DNA from: Jimgerdemannia flammicorona
Taxonomy: Eukaryota > Mucoromycota > Endogonomycetes > Endogonales > Endogonaceae
NCBI GenBank assembly: GCA_003990745.1
Contig: RBNI01002870.1
Span: 1-17,273, forward strand
Length of the DNA stretch: 17,273 nucleotides
Direction: 5' to 3'
Made by a program: the position numbers and the translations under genes. Under the pieces are notes generated by a model, which saw only the letters and a program-made list of their open reading frames with translations, was not told the DNA's origin and made no database searches. Positions 1-8,440 of the stretch are shown here, one piece after another. Position 1 is the stretch's first letter, and every line of letters starts with the position of its first letter.

Positions 1-40
1 CCAAGACTATATACTACTCTATACTAAGAGATCATAACTG
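1..40 (+). other. 5' leader remnant of the old copia copy
   Basis: This AT-rich stretch lies directly upstream of the decayed gag start at 41. It loosely resembles the leader before the gag ATG of the younger copia copy: both have a tatac/ctatact-like tract shortly before ATG. The LTR and primer site of this older copy would lie upstream of the window. Assignment rests on position and weak similarity only. Confidence 0.4.
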
Positions 41-169
41 ATGAATTAAGAAGTTAGTATAAGTATATCAGCTATAGCAAATATAGATACTCTTGAAATA
101 AGTATAATGATTATAGTCTCTATAGCTAGTATAAATACAGCCAAGAGATCAATTGTAATCTTTGATAGT
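41..169 (+). pseudogene. Old Ty1/copia gag, 5' piece (split by gypsy insertion)
   Basis: Translated from the ATG at 41, this piece aligns with the N-terminus of the younger copia gag (which starts at 5833, - strand). The N-terminal Ser-rich stretch matches loosely. The end matches clearly: TAKRSIVIFDS here against TTRRMIPVFDG in the younger copy. Differences are mostly those expected from C-to-T and G-to-A change, such as G to S. An in-frame stop (TAA) lies at codon 3 and another lies upstream. The frame breaks off at the Asp-Gly codons (164-169), exactly where the gypsy LTR begins, and resumes at 11771. It is non-functional. The identification depends on alignment with the younger copy and is strong for the last 15 codons, weaker before. 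Confidence 0.7.
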
Positions 170-170
170 A
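167..170. repeat. Probable gypsy target-site duplication, left copy
   Basis: The bases agta just outside the left gypsy LTR correspond to agca at 11771-11774 just outside the right LTR. The two differ by one transition. Both derive from the Gly-Lys codons of the old copia gag, which supports a duplicated target of about 4 bp. The exact limits are uncertain because the LTR ends are decayed. Confidence 0.5.
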
Positions 171-641
171 TAATATAGTAGATGCTTAATCTTGAAAGTA
201 TTTCAGATTTTTGTATCTTGAAAACTTAATCTTCTTTAACTCTGTAGAGTCCTTAGGATGCAGGAGTGAGTGAGTTCAAAGTATATCTGCCTATAGGCTT
301 ACTAGTTCCTTTACTTTCTCTTTACTTTGAACTATTTCAATCTGAGGTTTATTTACTCTAAGATATTGGGTTATTTATACAGATTTTTTAATTATAAGAT
401 AGCTAAGTTATGACTAAGTTATGAGTCACTTTTTACAAGTGTTAATTCTTGACATCTGTTAGATCTTTAACATTTGTGAATTCTTGATATTTGTGAAGAG
501 TTTAACATCTGTGAAAACTTAACATTTATAAAATAACTACTATTTGTAAGACTATACTATATTGGGAATTGGGTTCAGGTAATGTGATCAAATGTCTAAT
601 TCTCCTGATTCTTGTTTCTAATTTAGATCAACCATTACAAC
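171..641 (-). repeat. Gypsy 3' LTR (left copy)
   Basis: It aligns base for base with 11300-11770 without a large gap. By eye about 65 of 470 positions differ, only about 8 of them transversions. The outer end is decayed, so the canonical TG/CA termini are not clear: the likely original end TGTAG reads TATAG here. The inner end adjoins a polypurine tract in the sense of the element. The LTR contains six short tandem repeat units at 449-552. Confidence 0.9.
449..552. repeat. Tandem repeat of about 17 bp inside the gypsy LTR (left)
   Basis: Six imperfect head-to-tail units of 16-19 bp occur, each with a core close to ttaacatttgtgaa. The same array occurs at 11578-11681 in the other LTR, so it was part of the LTR when the element inserted. 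Its position within the LTR would suit a promoter or protein-binding array, but this is inference. Confidence 0.7.
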
Positions 642-650
642 TTTTCCCTG
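642..650 (-). other. Gypsy polypurine tract
   Basis: Read on the - strand the sequence is cagggaaaa, immediately before the 3' LTR. A polypurine tract at this place primes plus-strand synthesis in LTR retroelements. The position is exactly right and the tract is clean except for one pyrimidine at its start. Confidence 0.7.
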
Positions 651-1134
651 AATAGGTGATTCATCTCTGAAATATTCTATTCACTCAAACTCTCTAAGTT
701 TCTATAATTTGTATCTCCTTATACTATACAATTTGTATCATTATATTCTCCCAATAGTACCTCTTATATATTCAAAATCTCCTGGAACTACTCCTTAGAA
801 ATGGGCTAAGACTGCCTCATCATCTTTGAAAAGCTTATTAACTTATTTAGTAATTGTGATCTGAGAGTGAGAGAGCTGGCACTCTCTGATCCAGTCTTCT
901 TTTCCCATTTCTGGCTGTGAATTCAGTAGCTATTCTAACTTGAAGTATTCTTGAAGCTCTGTCTAATTCTAGTAGACCTTAAAGTGTGAAATTCATAACA
1001 GATGTATCTGTACTATACTTTGGATTCTGTCAAAGGATTTCTCTATTGTGAGTGACTCAGTAGTATACTATTGTCTTTCTATGGCTCATTGTGCAGTACT
1101 TGTAATCTTGAGAGCTGTGACTATACTTTGTTGA
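651..1134 (-). other. Gypsy 3' non-coding remnant
   Basis: This AT-rich stretch lies between the end of the integrase frame and the polypurine tract. I see no convincing open frame, RNA gene or known motif. It has no CG dinucleotide, as in the rest of the gypsy element. Confidence 0.6.
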
Positions 1135-1193
1135 CTAGCCATGATACTTCTTGAGTCAGTTTTGATAAATAGTAGTAGAGATAATTATACCTG
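1135..1193 (-). pseudogene. Gypsy integrase, last codons (separated by copia insertion)
   Basis: When one copy of the 5-bp duplication is removed, the integrase frame that stops at 6067 continues here without shift. It yields the typical C-terminal ending of gypsy integrases (…LKKYH) and then a TAG at 1135-1137. The seam proves that copia landed inside an existing gypsy gene. One in-frame TGA lies just before the LKKYH residues. Confidence 0.75.
1189..1193. repeat. Copia target-site duplication, left copy
   Basis: acctg here pairs with gcctg at 6067-6071, directly outside the two copia LTRs. Five bp is the usual copia duplication. The single difference is a G/A transition. Confidence 0.88.
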
Positions 1194-1351
1194 TGTTGTG
1201 AACTTTTGGAGGAATAGGAGAGAGGAAAAGAGAGAGAGAGATATTTATTGATTACTCAAGTAACATACTTTTACGCGTTTGTTGATGATGTCACCCCAAT
1301 GCCACTGCACCATAAATTATCTATATTGAGTTGTAACCTGTAATCTCAACA
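1194..1351 (-). repeat. Copia 3' LTR (left copy, 158 bp)
   Basis: It is a direct repeat of 5905-6066. There are six substitutions, all transitions, and a 4-bp length difference in a (GA)n run. In the sense of the element it carries an aataaata box followed by a (TC)n tract, which may serve as TATA-like promoter or polyadenylation signal. The length is short but normal for fungal copia elements. Confidence 0.95.
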
Positions 1352-1605
1352 CTCTCACTCAATGAGATAAAGAATGCAAATGCAAATAAAACTAATCAAT
1401 CTCCAGCTACAGCTAAGTAAAATAAAACATTACCAATGGGATGCTATCTAGATGACTGAAAAAGGTTGAAATTCTCTGCTTATAAGCATAAAAACAGATA
1501 AGAGAAGTAGTGAAAAATGGAAATCCTGAGCAATGTTATAGGTTTCTGTTTCAAATATTTGCCATAACACTCATTCTACCCGTTGTTTCACTGTAATATT
1601 TATTT
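1352..1605 (-). other. Copia 3' untranslated region with weak polypurine tract
   Basis: This lies between the gag-pol stop at 1606-1608 and the 3' LTR. In the sense of the element the bases next to the LTR read gagtgagag, a modest polypurine tract. No other feature was recognised. Confidence 0.6.
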
Positions 1606-2304
1606 TTACCCGTCATTCGCTGTTAACTGCTCATCGCTTGTTGTTACACACATTCCTTGCATACAAAAATCGAACTTTGCCTTTAGAAGGGCCTTCGTCA
1701 GTGAATCTGCCACCATTTGCTCTATAGGGATGTATAGCAGGTATATAGCCTTATTTTCAATGCACTCTCATATGTAATGGTGCTGTATATCAATATGCTT
1801 GATCCTTGCATGATGTATAGGGTTCTTTGCCAAAGCAATGGTAGATTGGTTGTCCTGTCGTATAGTCATAGATCCTTGAGTGAATCCCAGATCCTTTAGT
1901 AGTTCATGAAGCCAGATGGCCTCCTTCATCACCATTGACAACGCTTGATATTCCGCTTGTGTAGATGACATTGCCACTGATGATTGCTTATGAGTTTGCC
2001 ACGAAAAGGCTCCACCATCATTGAGATAGAAGAAGTATCCTATCATAGACCTTCTGTAATCCAAGTCTCCAGCCCAATCAGCATCACACGTACAGGAAAG
2101 GCTTACCGTAATAGTACTCCCGCTTACTCCCTTATCACCCAGATTGAGCATATAGCTTTTTGTGCCTTTAATGTACCTGAATATGCGCTTGATTACTGTC
2201 CAATGTGAGTTGTCATAGCACGATGTGTATTGCACCACTTTGTTGATTGCATATGATAGGTCGGGTCTCATCCCAAGCATCAGATACATAATGGATCCTA
2301 CCAC
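1606..2304 (-). pseudogene. Copia RNase H domain and C-terminus
   Basis: The signature DADWAGDLDYRRS, then SSTQAEY and DNQSTIALAKNP with HHARIKHIDI, is the copia RNase H. The acidic catalytic residues of the DADWA, AEY and DNQS motifs are all still present. The domain removes the RNA strand of the RNA/DNA hybrid. A TGA at 1768-1770 cuts the frame, after which recognisable copia C-terminal sequence (QMVADSLTKAL) continues in the same frame to 1606. Confidence 0.92.
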
Positions 2305-3097
2305 TTATCGATAGGGAATATCATTGTAGTCAGGTGTATCAGACTTCTTTAATCTCATTGACATCTCCATCAGTGTTCCGACTGGCTTACACTCGCTCAT
2401 GCCGAACTGCTTGAGTATTGTCTGAATGTAGGCTTCTTGGCTTAGGTGTATAGTATGCACACTTCTGTCATGTATGATGGATATCCACAAAAGGAAAGAC
2501 ACATCACCCAGATCTGTCATTTTGAACTTCTTGCGTAGTGCCACCTTTACTTCATTAATTTCATTTGTCATTCCAACCAGAATAATATCATCGACCCAAA
2601 TTCCCAGGTACACCATTCCTGAGGATATATGACAAGTATATATGTATAGGTCTGCTTCGCATCATTTGAACCCATTCTCTTCTATGAGATAATTATTGAT
2701 CTTTCGATTCCATAGCCTCACCACCTGTTTTATACCATAGAGGCCTTTGTATAGTCTGTATACTAACTCCTTCTCATTGATGTAGAGTTCATATCCTTGT
2801 GGTTGAAGAACGTATAGTTTGGTATATATCTCCATTTAGAAAGGCTGTCTTAATGTCCATTTGATGTATCTCATAGTCATACTTGGCTCCGATCGCAAGA
2901 AGTATTCTAAGTGAAGTAAGCTTAAATACCGGGGAAAACGTCTTGTCGTAGTCGACTCCAAAGTCTTGTGAATACCCCTTTGCCACGAATCGAGCCTTGT
3001 ATCGCTCTATGCCGTCGTTACTATCGCGCTTGATTTTATACACCCATCGGGATCCTATGGCTTGTCGATTTGCCAGAAGAGGGATCAAGTCCCACAT
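2305..3097 (-). pseudogene. Copia reverse transcriptase domain
   Basis: The start carries the RVT_2 entry motif (SRWVYKIKRD, then YKARFVAKGYSQ) and the palm segment QMDIKTAFLNG. The active-site box is W-V-D-D at 2587-2598, with both aspartates kept; Trp replaces the usual Tyr, a variant that may be ancestral to this family. The enzyme copies element RNA into DNA in the cytoplasmic particle. The frame shifts near 2811-2816, and a TGA follows the GFK motif near 2660. Confidence 0.92.
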
Positions 3098-3589
3098 GTA
3101 GTTCTTGATGAGTGAATTATACTCCTCATCTATAGCCTTTTTCTACTCCTTTTTATCATTCGAATGAATGGCTTCATCATAGTATGCCAGCTCACTGGTC
3201 ATTGCTATGTAAGCATATTCACAGGCATAGTTCATGTGATGTTGTTTGCAATGAGATGACTTGAGTGGGTCCCAGTAACTTCCCAGATCTGCTTGGACTT
3301 CGTTGTCTATCCCAGACTTATGCTTTTTCTTGCCCTTCAGAGAGATATCCTCTTTGTTATCCAAAATCTCGGTAATTCTCAGTTCAGAGGTTTTCATAGG
3401 TACTTGTGTCATTGATCTCGTTGGCATAGGTTGTACCATTGTTACCAGAATCGTTGGTATAGTTTTTGCACTCACCATCGGCATAGTTCTACTCACTGTT
3501 GGATTGGTTATGGATATAGGAATTTCTATGCAAATTTCCTTTGCTTTCTCTTTGAACTGAATGTCACGAGAGATGACTATACCATACTT

Positions 3590-4600
3590 TTACATGTTCC
3601 ACAATCTATACGCTGACCTGTCATATCCAAGGAATATATGCTTATCTGCTTTAGGCTCGAATTTTCCTCTATTTCTGCTTTTATCCAATATGTAAGCCTC
3701 ACTTCCGAATGTCCATAAGTGCGAGACGTCGGGCTTGGATCCGCTCCACAGTTCTTTAGGTATAAGGTTATCATCCTTAGACTGTATGTCACTTTCTTTA
3801 CTTAAGGCTTGAGAAATACATCGATTATGTTTATACACCACCATGTTCAATACTTTGGCCCAGAAGGATTGTGGCAAACTAGCTGCATTCATCATCGTTC
3901 GGGCCATCTCGATGATCATTCGATTGAACCATTCCACCATGCCATTTTGTTGCAGAGTATAAGGAGCTGTTCTAGTATGTCATATTTCATGCTCTTTTAA
4001 GAATTGTTTAAAGGACTTATTTATGTATTCTGTCCCATTATCCGAGCATAGTATCCCTATCTGACGTTTTGTATCATTCTCCACACTTGCCTTAAATTCT
4101 TTAAATTTCTCGAATGCTTTGCTCTTTGCTGAGAGGAAGTACATGTGGACCTTACGAGTATAATCATCAATGAAAGTAATAAAATACTTCTTCCCGGAAT
4201 GTGATGATGTATGCATGGGACTGCAGATGTCCGTATGTATAAGATCGAGTATACCACTCACTCATTTCATCCATTCCTGAAAAGACTTCCGAGAAGCCTT
4301 ATTCGCCGTGCAGTCATTGCAAAAGAAGTTTGGAGATGTACAGTTCAGCAATCCTTTCACTGAGCTATTCCTCATCATCCATTCTAAGCTTGTCTGGCCA
4401 ATGTATCCTAACCATTCATGCCATATACACCAGGTATCGTTTGTCATTGCGGAGTATACTGATATACCATTCGGTGTACCGTCAATTGTATAAAGATTCT
4501 CTCTTTTCAACACATACATTAATTCCTTATTGTTCTTTAGATCGATTACCGTTACTCCATTCAGGTGTATGTTTACTCCTTTGTCTCCTCGGGCCATCAT
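3590..4600 (-). pseudogene. Copia integrase (zinc domain and catalytic core)
   Basis: An HHCC domain begins the segment: WHEWLGYIG followed by CNDC. The second histidine is replaced by Tyr (CAT to TAT would do this). The core has the first Asp in LIHTDIC, the second in CSDNGTEY and the catalytic Glu in MVEWFNR, followed by PQSFWAKVLNMVVY and WSGSKPDVSHL, typical of copia integrase. Stops at 4262, 3980 and 3590 break it. The Glu motif reads E-W where E-R is usual, a CGG-to-TGG change. Confidence 0.93.
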
Positions 4601-4942
4601 TCATCCTATCGAGAAGAGATTTTTGCCTATATCCGAAGCATATAGTATATTCGCAAAGGTACCTGAGGGTTCTTTGACCTTTCTGTGCAGGTGTATTCCG
4701 ACATTTCCTTTGCCCTGAGCATAGATTACATTGTTGTTACCTAGTTTGATAGGTACAGGATGCTCGAACTTCTCATACATAGAGAACCATTCGTGGTGCA
4801 CCATCATATGTTGTATTGCACTGGAATCTATGAGCCAAACTTTTTCGCTGCACACATTAGCGCTTGTGCTTACGTTTGCATGTTGGCAGCTCTCTGCCTC
4901 CATGAAAAACATCCTGTCGCCACTCTGATTGTTGGTGTCCAT
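4601..4942 (-). pseudogene. Copia aspartic protease
   Basis: The active-site segment reads WLIDSSAIQHM, where the family has D-S-G-A. Gly has become Ser, a G-to-A change that should damage the catalytic loop. The C-terminal NILYASDIGKNLFSIG is the standard copia protease end. The enzyme would cleave the polyprotein. Confidence 0.9.
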
Positions 4943-4990
4943 GACGTTTGCCTGACCATGTTGGTCTCCCTTTTCTTTCTTCTTTAGATT

Positions 4991-5032
4991 GCAGTCTTGG
5001 ACGCGATGTCCAGGCTTATCATAGTAGAAGCA
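4991..5032 (-). other. Copia gag CCHC zinc knuckle, second Cys lost
   Basis: The 14-codon motif reads CFYYDKPGHRVQDC: C-x2-Y-x4-H-x4-C. Cys at the second metal position is Tyr, which needs one G-to-A change in the codon TGT. The knuckle normally binds element RNA. Two in-frame TGA stops lie just upstream. Confidence 0.88.
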
Positions 5033-5221
5033 CTTACTGCCAAACTTGGTATATTGACTGTCTCATTGACCTTGTCCTTTACTTGGTTTTCCTTTGCCTC
5101 AACCATGCATGCCATAGAATGCTTTCTCATCATAGTCTTCATTTGCACTGTTATTCTGCCTCGATTCATCATTTAATAGGCTCATAATAACGTGCTTGTA
5201 GTCCAAAAGCTTATCGGATTC

Positions 5222-5833
5222 CTACATAGCAGATACAATCATGTTATATGTATCTGGGAGGCCTCGTATAAGAGCCAGGACCTTGCCTTCCTCCCTGATG
5301 AGGTCTGCCAGTGTAGAAAGAGAATTCACCTGATTCATCAGATTGTTGATGTAGTTGGCATATTCCTGAATGCTCTCCTTGGGCTTCATCCATAGGGTAA
5401 ATAATTGTCCCTTCAGGTGGAATCTATTGGATGCAGATGCTTGTTGATAATGGTCACGTAGAGTCTCCCAGGCTTCATTCACTGTCATAGCATCCATAAC
5501 AAGTTTCATTTGCTCATTCAATAGAGTGAACGTGATCTCCCTCAATGCCTTGCAATCCTTCACTGAGTCGTATCTCATTATTTGCGCCTGTGGCTTCCAA
5601 TAGTTCTCTAGACCACATTCCTCCAAGAGGTTCCTCATATGGTACGCCAATATGGTGTAATCCTTACCATCGAAGACAGGAATCATCCTTCTTGTTGTCA
5701 TAGCTGCCACTGGAGCAATCACCGGGGCACCCACTGGAGGGACTGTAGTACCCATACTGGTACCTGCTCCGCTTGTGTTACTTGCTGGGCTTAGCACCGC
5801 AACACTTGAGCTTGAGCTTCCTGGGGTTGACAT
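5222..5833 (-). pseudogene. Copia gag, N-terminal 203 codons
   Basis: The ATG at 5833 lies about 70 bp inside the 5' LTR and opens a Ser/Thr/Pro-rich leader, then the copia Gag core (UBN2 type). Recognisable parts are MIPVFDGKDY, EAWETLRDHYQQ and GKVLALIRGLPDTYNMIVSAM. It would form the particle shell. A TAG at 5222-5224 ends the open stretch, but the frame continues to the zinc knuckle, so the stop is secondary. It aligns with the old + strand gag at 41-169 and 11771-12340. Confidence 0.93.
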
Positions 5834-5884
5834 CTTCGTACATTGTAGTATAGCATATATTAAAGAAGTGTGTATATTATCCGC

Positions 5885-5904
5885 TAACTGGGGCTCATAA
5901 TCTT
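5885..5904 (-). other. Copia primer binding site matching the initiator tRNA-Met anticodon arm
   Basis: Directly after the 5' LTR, the + strand carries ctggggctcataatc. It shares ggctcataa with the anticodon arm of eukaryotic initiator tRNA-Met (anticodon CAU). The - strand is therefore complementary to the inside of that tRNA, not to a CCA 3' end. This is the primer type known from Drosophila copia and yeast Ty5, where a 5' half of initiator tRNA primes first-strand synthesis. The tRNA comparison is from memory. Confidence 0.75.
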
Positions 5905-6066
5905 TGTTGTGAACTTTTGGAGGAATAGGAGAGAGGAAAAGAGAGAGAGAGAGAGATATTTATTGATCACTCAAGTAACGCACTTTTACGCATTTGTTGA
6001 TGATATCACCCCAATGCCACTGCACCACAAATTATCTATATTGAGTTGTAACCTGTAATCTCAACA
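5905..6066 (-). repeat. Copia 5' LTR (right copy, 162 bp)
   Basis: It is the partner of 1194-1351. It has kept a longer (GA)n tract and the intact cg at the position where the left copy reads ata for gca. Its ends tgttg/caaca form a 5-bp terminal inverted repeat. Confidence 0.95.
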
Positions 6067-6071
6067 GCCTG
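6067..6071. repeat. Copia target-site duplication, right copy
   Basis: gcctg, matching acctg at 1189-1193 with one G/A difference. It also encodes part of the gypsy integrase. Confidence 0.88.
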
Positions 6072-7152
6072 AGGGTTTTTATAGCCAAAAGGTAGTTCTT
6101 TTTATATTTTGCATAAGGTAAGGTCCTTTCCACCTAAGCTCCAGTTTTTATAACTATGAAGCTTCTACTATATTCTAATAAACTAGAACTTTGTCTCTTA
6201 TCTTAATAATCTCCAGGGGCTTGTGAATCTTTTTCACATTATTCTGTTGTAATGCCTGTGTCTTGGTTATATAATCCTTAGCCTTCTTCCTGATTTGGTA
6301 GAGTCTCTGTATTTCTCCATCCATATGTTCTCATATAGCATCTCTATTGGACAATAGAGTTTCTTGAGAACCTTCTTCTCTGAATAGCATTTTCTGAGAG
6401 GTGAAATAGGTACTTTGTGATTGAATATCCTGGAGAGCAGATAATGCTATTGACAGATAGTGATCCCAGTTTTCATAGTTATTACAGATCTTGATAATAA
6501 CATTTTTGAGGATCTTGTTGGTCCTTTCTGCCTATCTATTTTCTTGAGAATGATATGCTGTAATCCAAATGTACTAGATCTTATACTTCTTGTAGAGAAC
6601 CTCAAAGAACAGGTTTACAAATTCTGTTCCTCTATCTGTAGTTACTTGTATTGAGCACTTGAACCAGCAGATGATTTCTTTATGAAAGAAATTAGTAATT
6701 AACTATGAATTGGCTTCTTTGAGGGGTCCTGCCTCTATCCACTTCATGAAAAGGTCTATGATGACAATGATATATTAGTTGTCAGTCAAAGTCAAGGGTA
6801 GAGGGCCAATTACATCTATTGTAATATGGGCAAATAGTACTGATTTTATATGTGCTGATCCTGAGGCTTGATTTTGTTGATCTTGTTTTTGTTTCTAGTA
6901 TTTGTCACAGGTCTTGACAAATTGTCTGATATCTTTCTCTATTCCTGGCCACTATATCATTCTTCTTGTTTTATTATATATATTTTTGCCTTCCAGATGG
7001 CTAAGTTTATATACTGATTTCATTGCTTGCTCCTTTTTATATTCTGGTATGACTAGTAACTTTTCTTTCTTTAATGTTTCTCTATTGGTTTCAAATTGTT
7101 TCCATGTTCTGTTGATAATTGTTTGTATCCATTCTTCCAGATGTTGTATCAT
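6067..7152 (-). pseudogene. Gypsy integrase, main part
   Basis: In one frame on the - strand this shows WPGIEKDIRQFVKTCDKY (the zinc-domain end, with the final Cys replaced by Tyr and followed by a stop), the first Asp in ITIDVIGPLP, the second in TTDRGTEFVN (codon at 6634-6636) and the catalytic Glu in AERTNK. It ends with WKGPYLMQNIKRTTFWL before the copia seam. Many stops interrupt it, all of the type left by C-to-T or G-to-A change. The frame differs from both RT and RNase H, so there is a frameshift between about 7240 and 7152. It continues at 1193 beyond the nested copia. Confidence 0.9.
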
Positions 7153-7239
7153 CTTTTACTGTCCCAGATAGATGATTATTCCATAGTAGAGCTTTTTATT
7201 CATAATTGATTTACTGGTTGGGGGTCTTTCAGGGTATCT

Positions 7240-7700
7240 ATGAGAGGGCATCTATATTGACATTGGTTCTTCCTGGACAGTGTATGATGGTTATATCATA
7301 TGCTTGCAACTTCATGATCCACCTGGCATAGATTCCTTTAGATTGCTCAGTGGTTAGTAGTTAAGTGAGGGCTGAGTGATCTGTCTGAATAGTGAAGTAT
7401 CATTTGGTGAGATAGTAGTGGAACTTTTCTATAGCTCAGATGACTGCAAGATATTCCAACTTGTAGGATTTATATTCTTTTTTGGCTTCTTGAGTTCCTT
7501 GACTTTGGTATACAATGACATACTTTACTTTGTCTTTCTTTTGGGCTAGGACTACTCCTAGTCTCTGGGCACTTACATCTATCTACAGAATGAATTCTTG
7601 AGTCCAATCAGATCTTCTGAGGATAGGTGCCTGGGTAAGTCTGACCTTAAGTTCTTCAAATACTTTTTATTGCCTACTAGTCTATTGGAACTTGATATTC
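7240..7700 (-). pseudogene. Gypsy RNase H domain
   Basis: Recognisable segments are LEYLAV, then QTDHSALT, SKGIYARWIMKLQ and HCPGRTNVNIDALS, in the order found in Ty3/gypsy RNase H. The Glu and Asp of the first two motifs remain. Where the family usually has ADALSR, the sequence reads IDALS followed by a stop. The frame is one position away from the RT frame upstream, with the shift lying near 7943-7975. Confidence 0.85.
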
Positions 7701-7859
7701 TTCTTATTGAGTTTATAGATTGGGCCTATAATGTTAGAGAATTCTCTTATGAATCAGCAGTAGTATGAGACAAGTCCCATGAAGGCTTGGGCTTCACTAA
7801 CTGTGGTGGGCCTTGAGTGTACTATTACTGCTTGAATCTTGAGAGGGTCTGTATATATT

Positions 7860-8440
7860 CTATCTTGATTGTTGATATGGCCAAGATAGATAATATTGAT
7901 TTCTGTAAATTTGCACTTCTTGGGCTTAATGTAAAGATCATACTATCTCAGCTTTTCTGATGTACTGCAGGTATTCCTCAGCTGTCTTACTGTAGATAAT
8001 AATATTATCTACATAAACCATCATCCATCTTCTCATATCATGGTGGAAGATTTTGTTCATCATTTGCTAGAAGCTTGCAGAGGTGTTTCACATTCTGAAT
8101 AGTATTCATAGATAGATATAGGTGCCATCTGGAGTGATGAAGGCTGATTTCTTGCTTGCTGTTTCTGTGAGTCTAATTTGATGGAATCCTGAGTATAGAT
8201 CTAAGGTGCTATAGTACTGAGCTTTGTCTCTCAAAGTTATAAGAATGTCATTGATGAGTGATAGTGATTGGCAATCCTTCTTGGTGACTACATTGAGTTT
8301 TCTGTAATCAATACAGAGTCTTGGGGTAAATTATTCAAGGTTGCTTTCTTTCTTTAGAGCTAGTACAACTGGTGAAAACCAGGGGCTGCTGGTCTCCTTG
8401 ATGATATCTGCTTCTTCTATCTGCTTGATCTTTTCATTGA
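7860..8440 (-). pseudogene. Gypsy reverse transcriptase, active site lost
   Basis: SPWFSPVVLALKKE, LCIDYRKLN, TLDLYSGFHQI and KSAFITPDGTY follow one another as in gypsy RT. The catalytic box at 8004-8015 reads YVDN; the second Asp of YVDD has become Asn, a G-to-A change that would abolish polymerase activity. Several in-frame stops occur. After YVDN the frame shifts near 7943-7975, and KPKKCKF continues in another frame. Confidence 0.92.

Larger units (their letters stand above)
1606..5833 (-). pseudogene. Copia gag-pol polyprotein, disabled
   Basis: A single frame runs from the ATG at 5833 to about 2812, then continues one frame over to the TAA at 1606-1608. It would encode one polyprotein of about 1,400 residues, the usual copia design without a gag/pol shift. 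In-frame stops lie at 5222-5224 (TAG), 5099-5101, 5063-5065, 4601-4603, 4262-4264 and 3980-3982 (TGA), 3590-3592 (TAA) and 3143-3145 (TAG). Further TGA stops follow the frameshift near 2660 and lie at 1768-1770. Each fits a single C-to-T change from CGA, CAA or CAG. The frameshift lies near 2811-2816, in the RT just after the ETIY-like motif. Domains are listed separately. The product is the nucleocapsid and enzymes for reverse transcription and integration. Confidence 0.93.
1194..6066 (-). mobile_element. Ty1/copia LTR retrotransposon, nearly complete, nested in gypsy
   Basis: The element is 4.87 kb and has near-identical LTRs beginning tgttg and ending caaca. A 5-bp target duplication, a primer site next to the 5' LTR and a single gag-pol region in the order gag-PR-INT-RT-RH (the copia order) are all visible on the - strand. 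All structural parts are present. It is inactivated by eight recognised in-frame stops plus one frameshift. Unlike the surrounding gypsy sequence it still contains CG dinucleotides, consistent with later arrival. Confidence 0.95.

Noticed and set aside
651..1134. A hidden host gene or ncRNA between the gypsy LTR and the copia
   Set aside because: It is colinear with the gypsy 3' end, has no open frame of note and shows the same CG-free composition.
4330..4677. + strand frames across the copia and gypsy elements
   Set aside because: They lie opposite clear integrase, RT or gag coding sequence and have no recognisable domain.
4984..5172. Small - strand frame over the copia gag end
   Set aside because: It is in the frame next to the one carrying the zinc knuckle and protease; no similarity to anything known.
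5885..5904. A possible tRNA-Met gene fragment
   Set aside because: Only the anticodon arm matches; no acceptor, D or T arm is present. The place next to the LTR explains it as a primer site.
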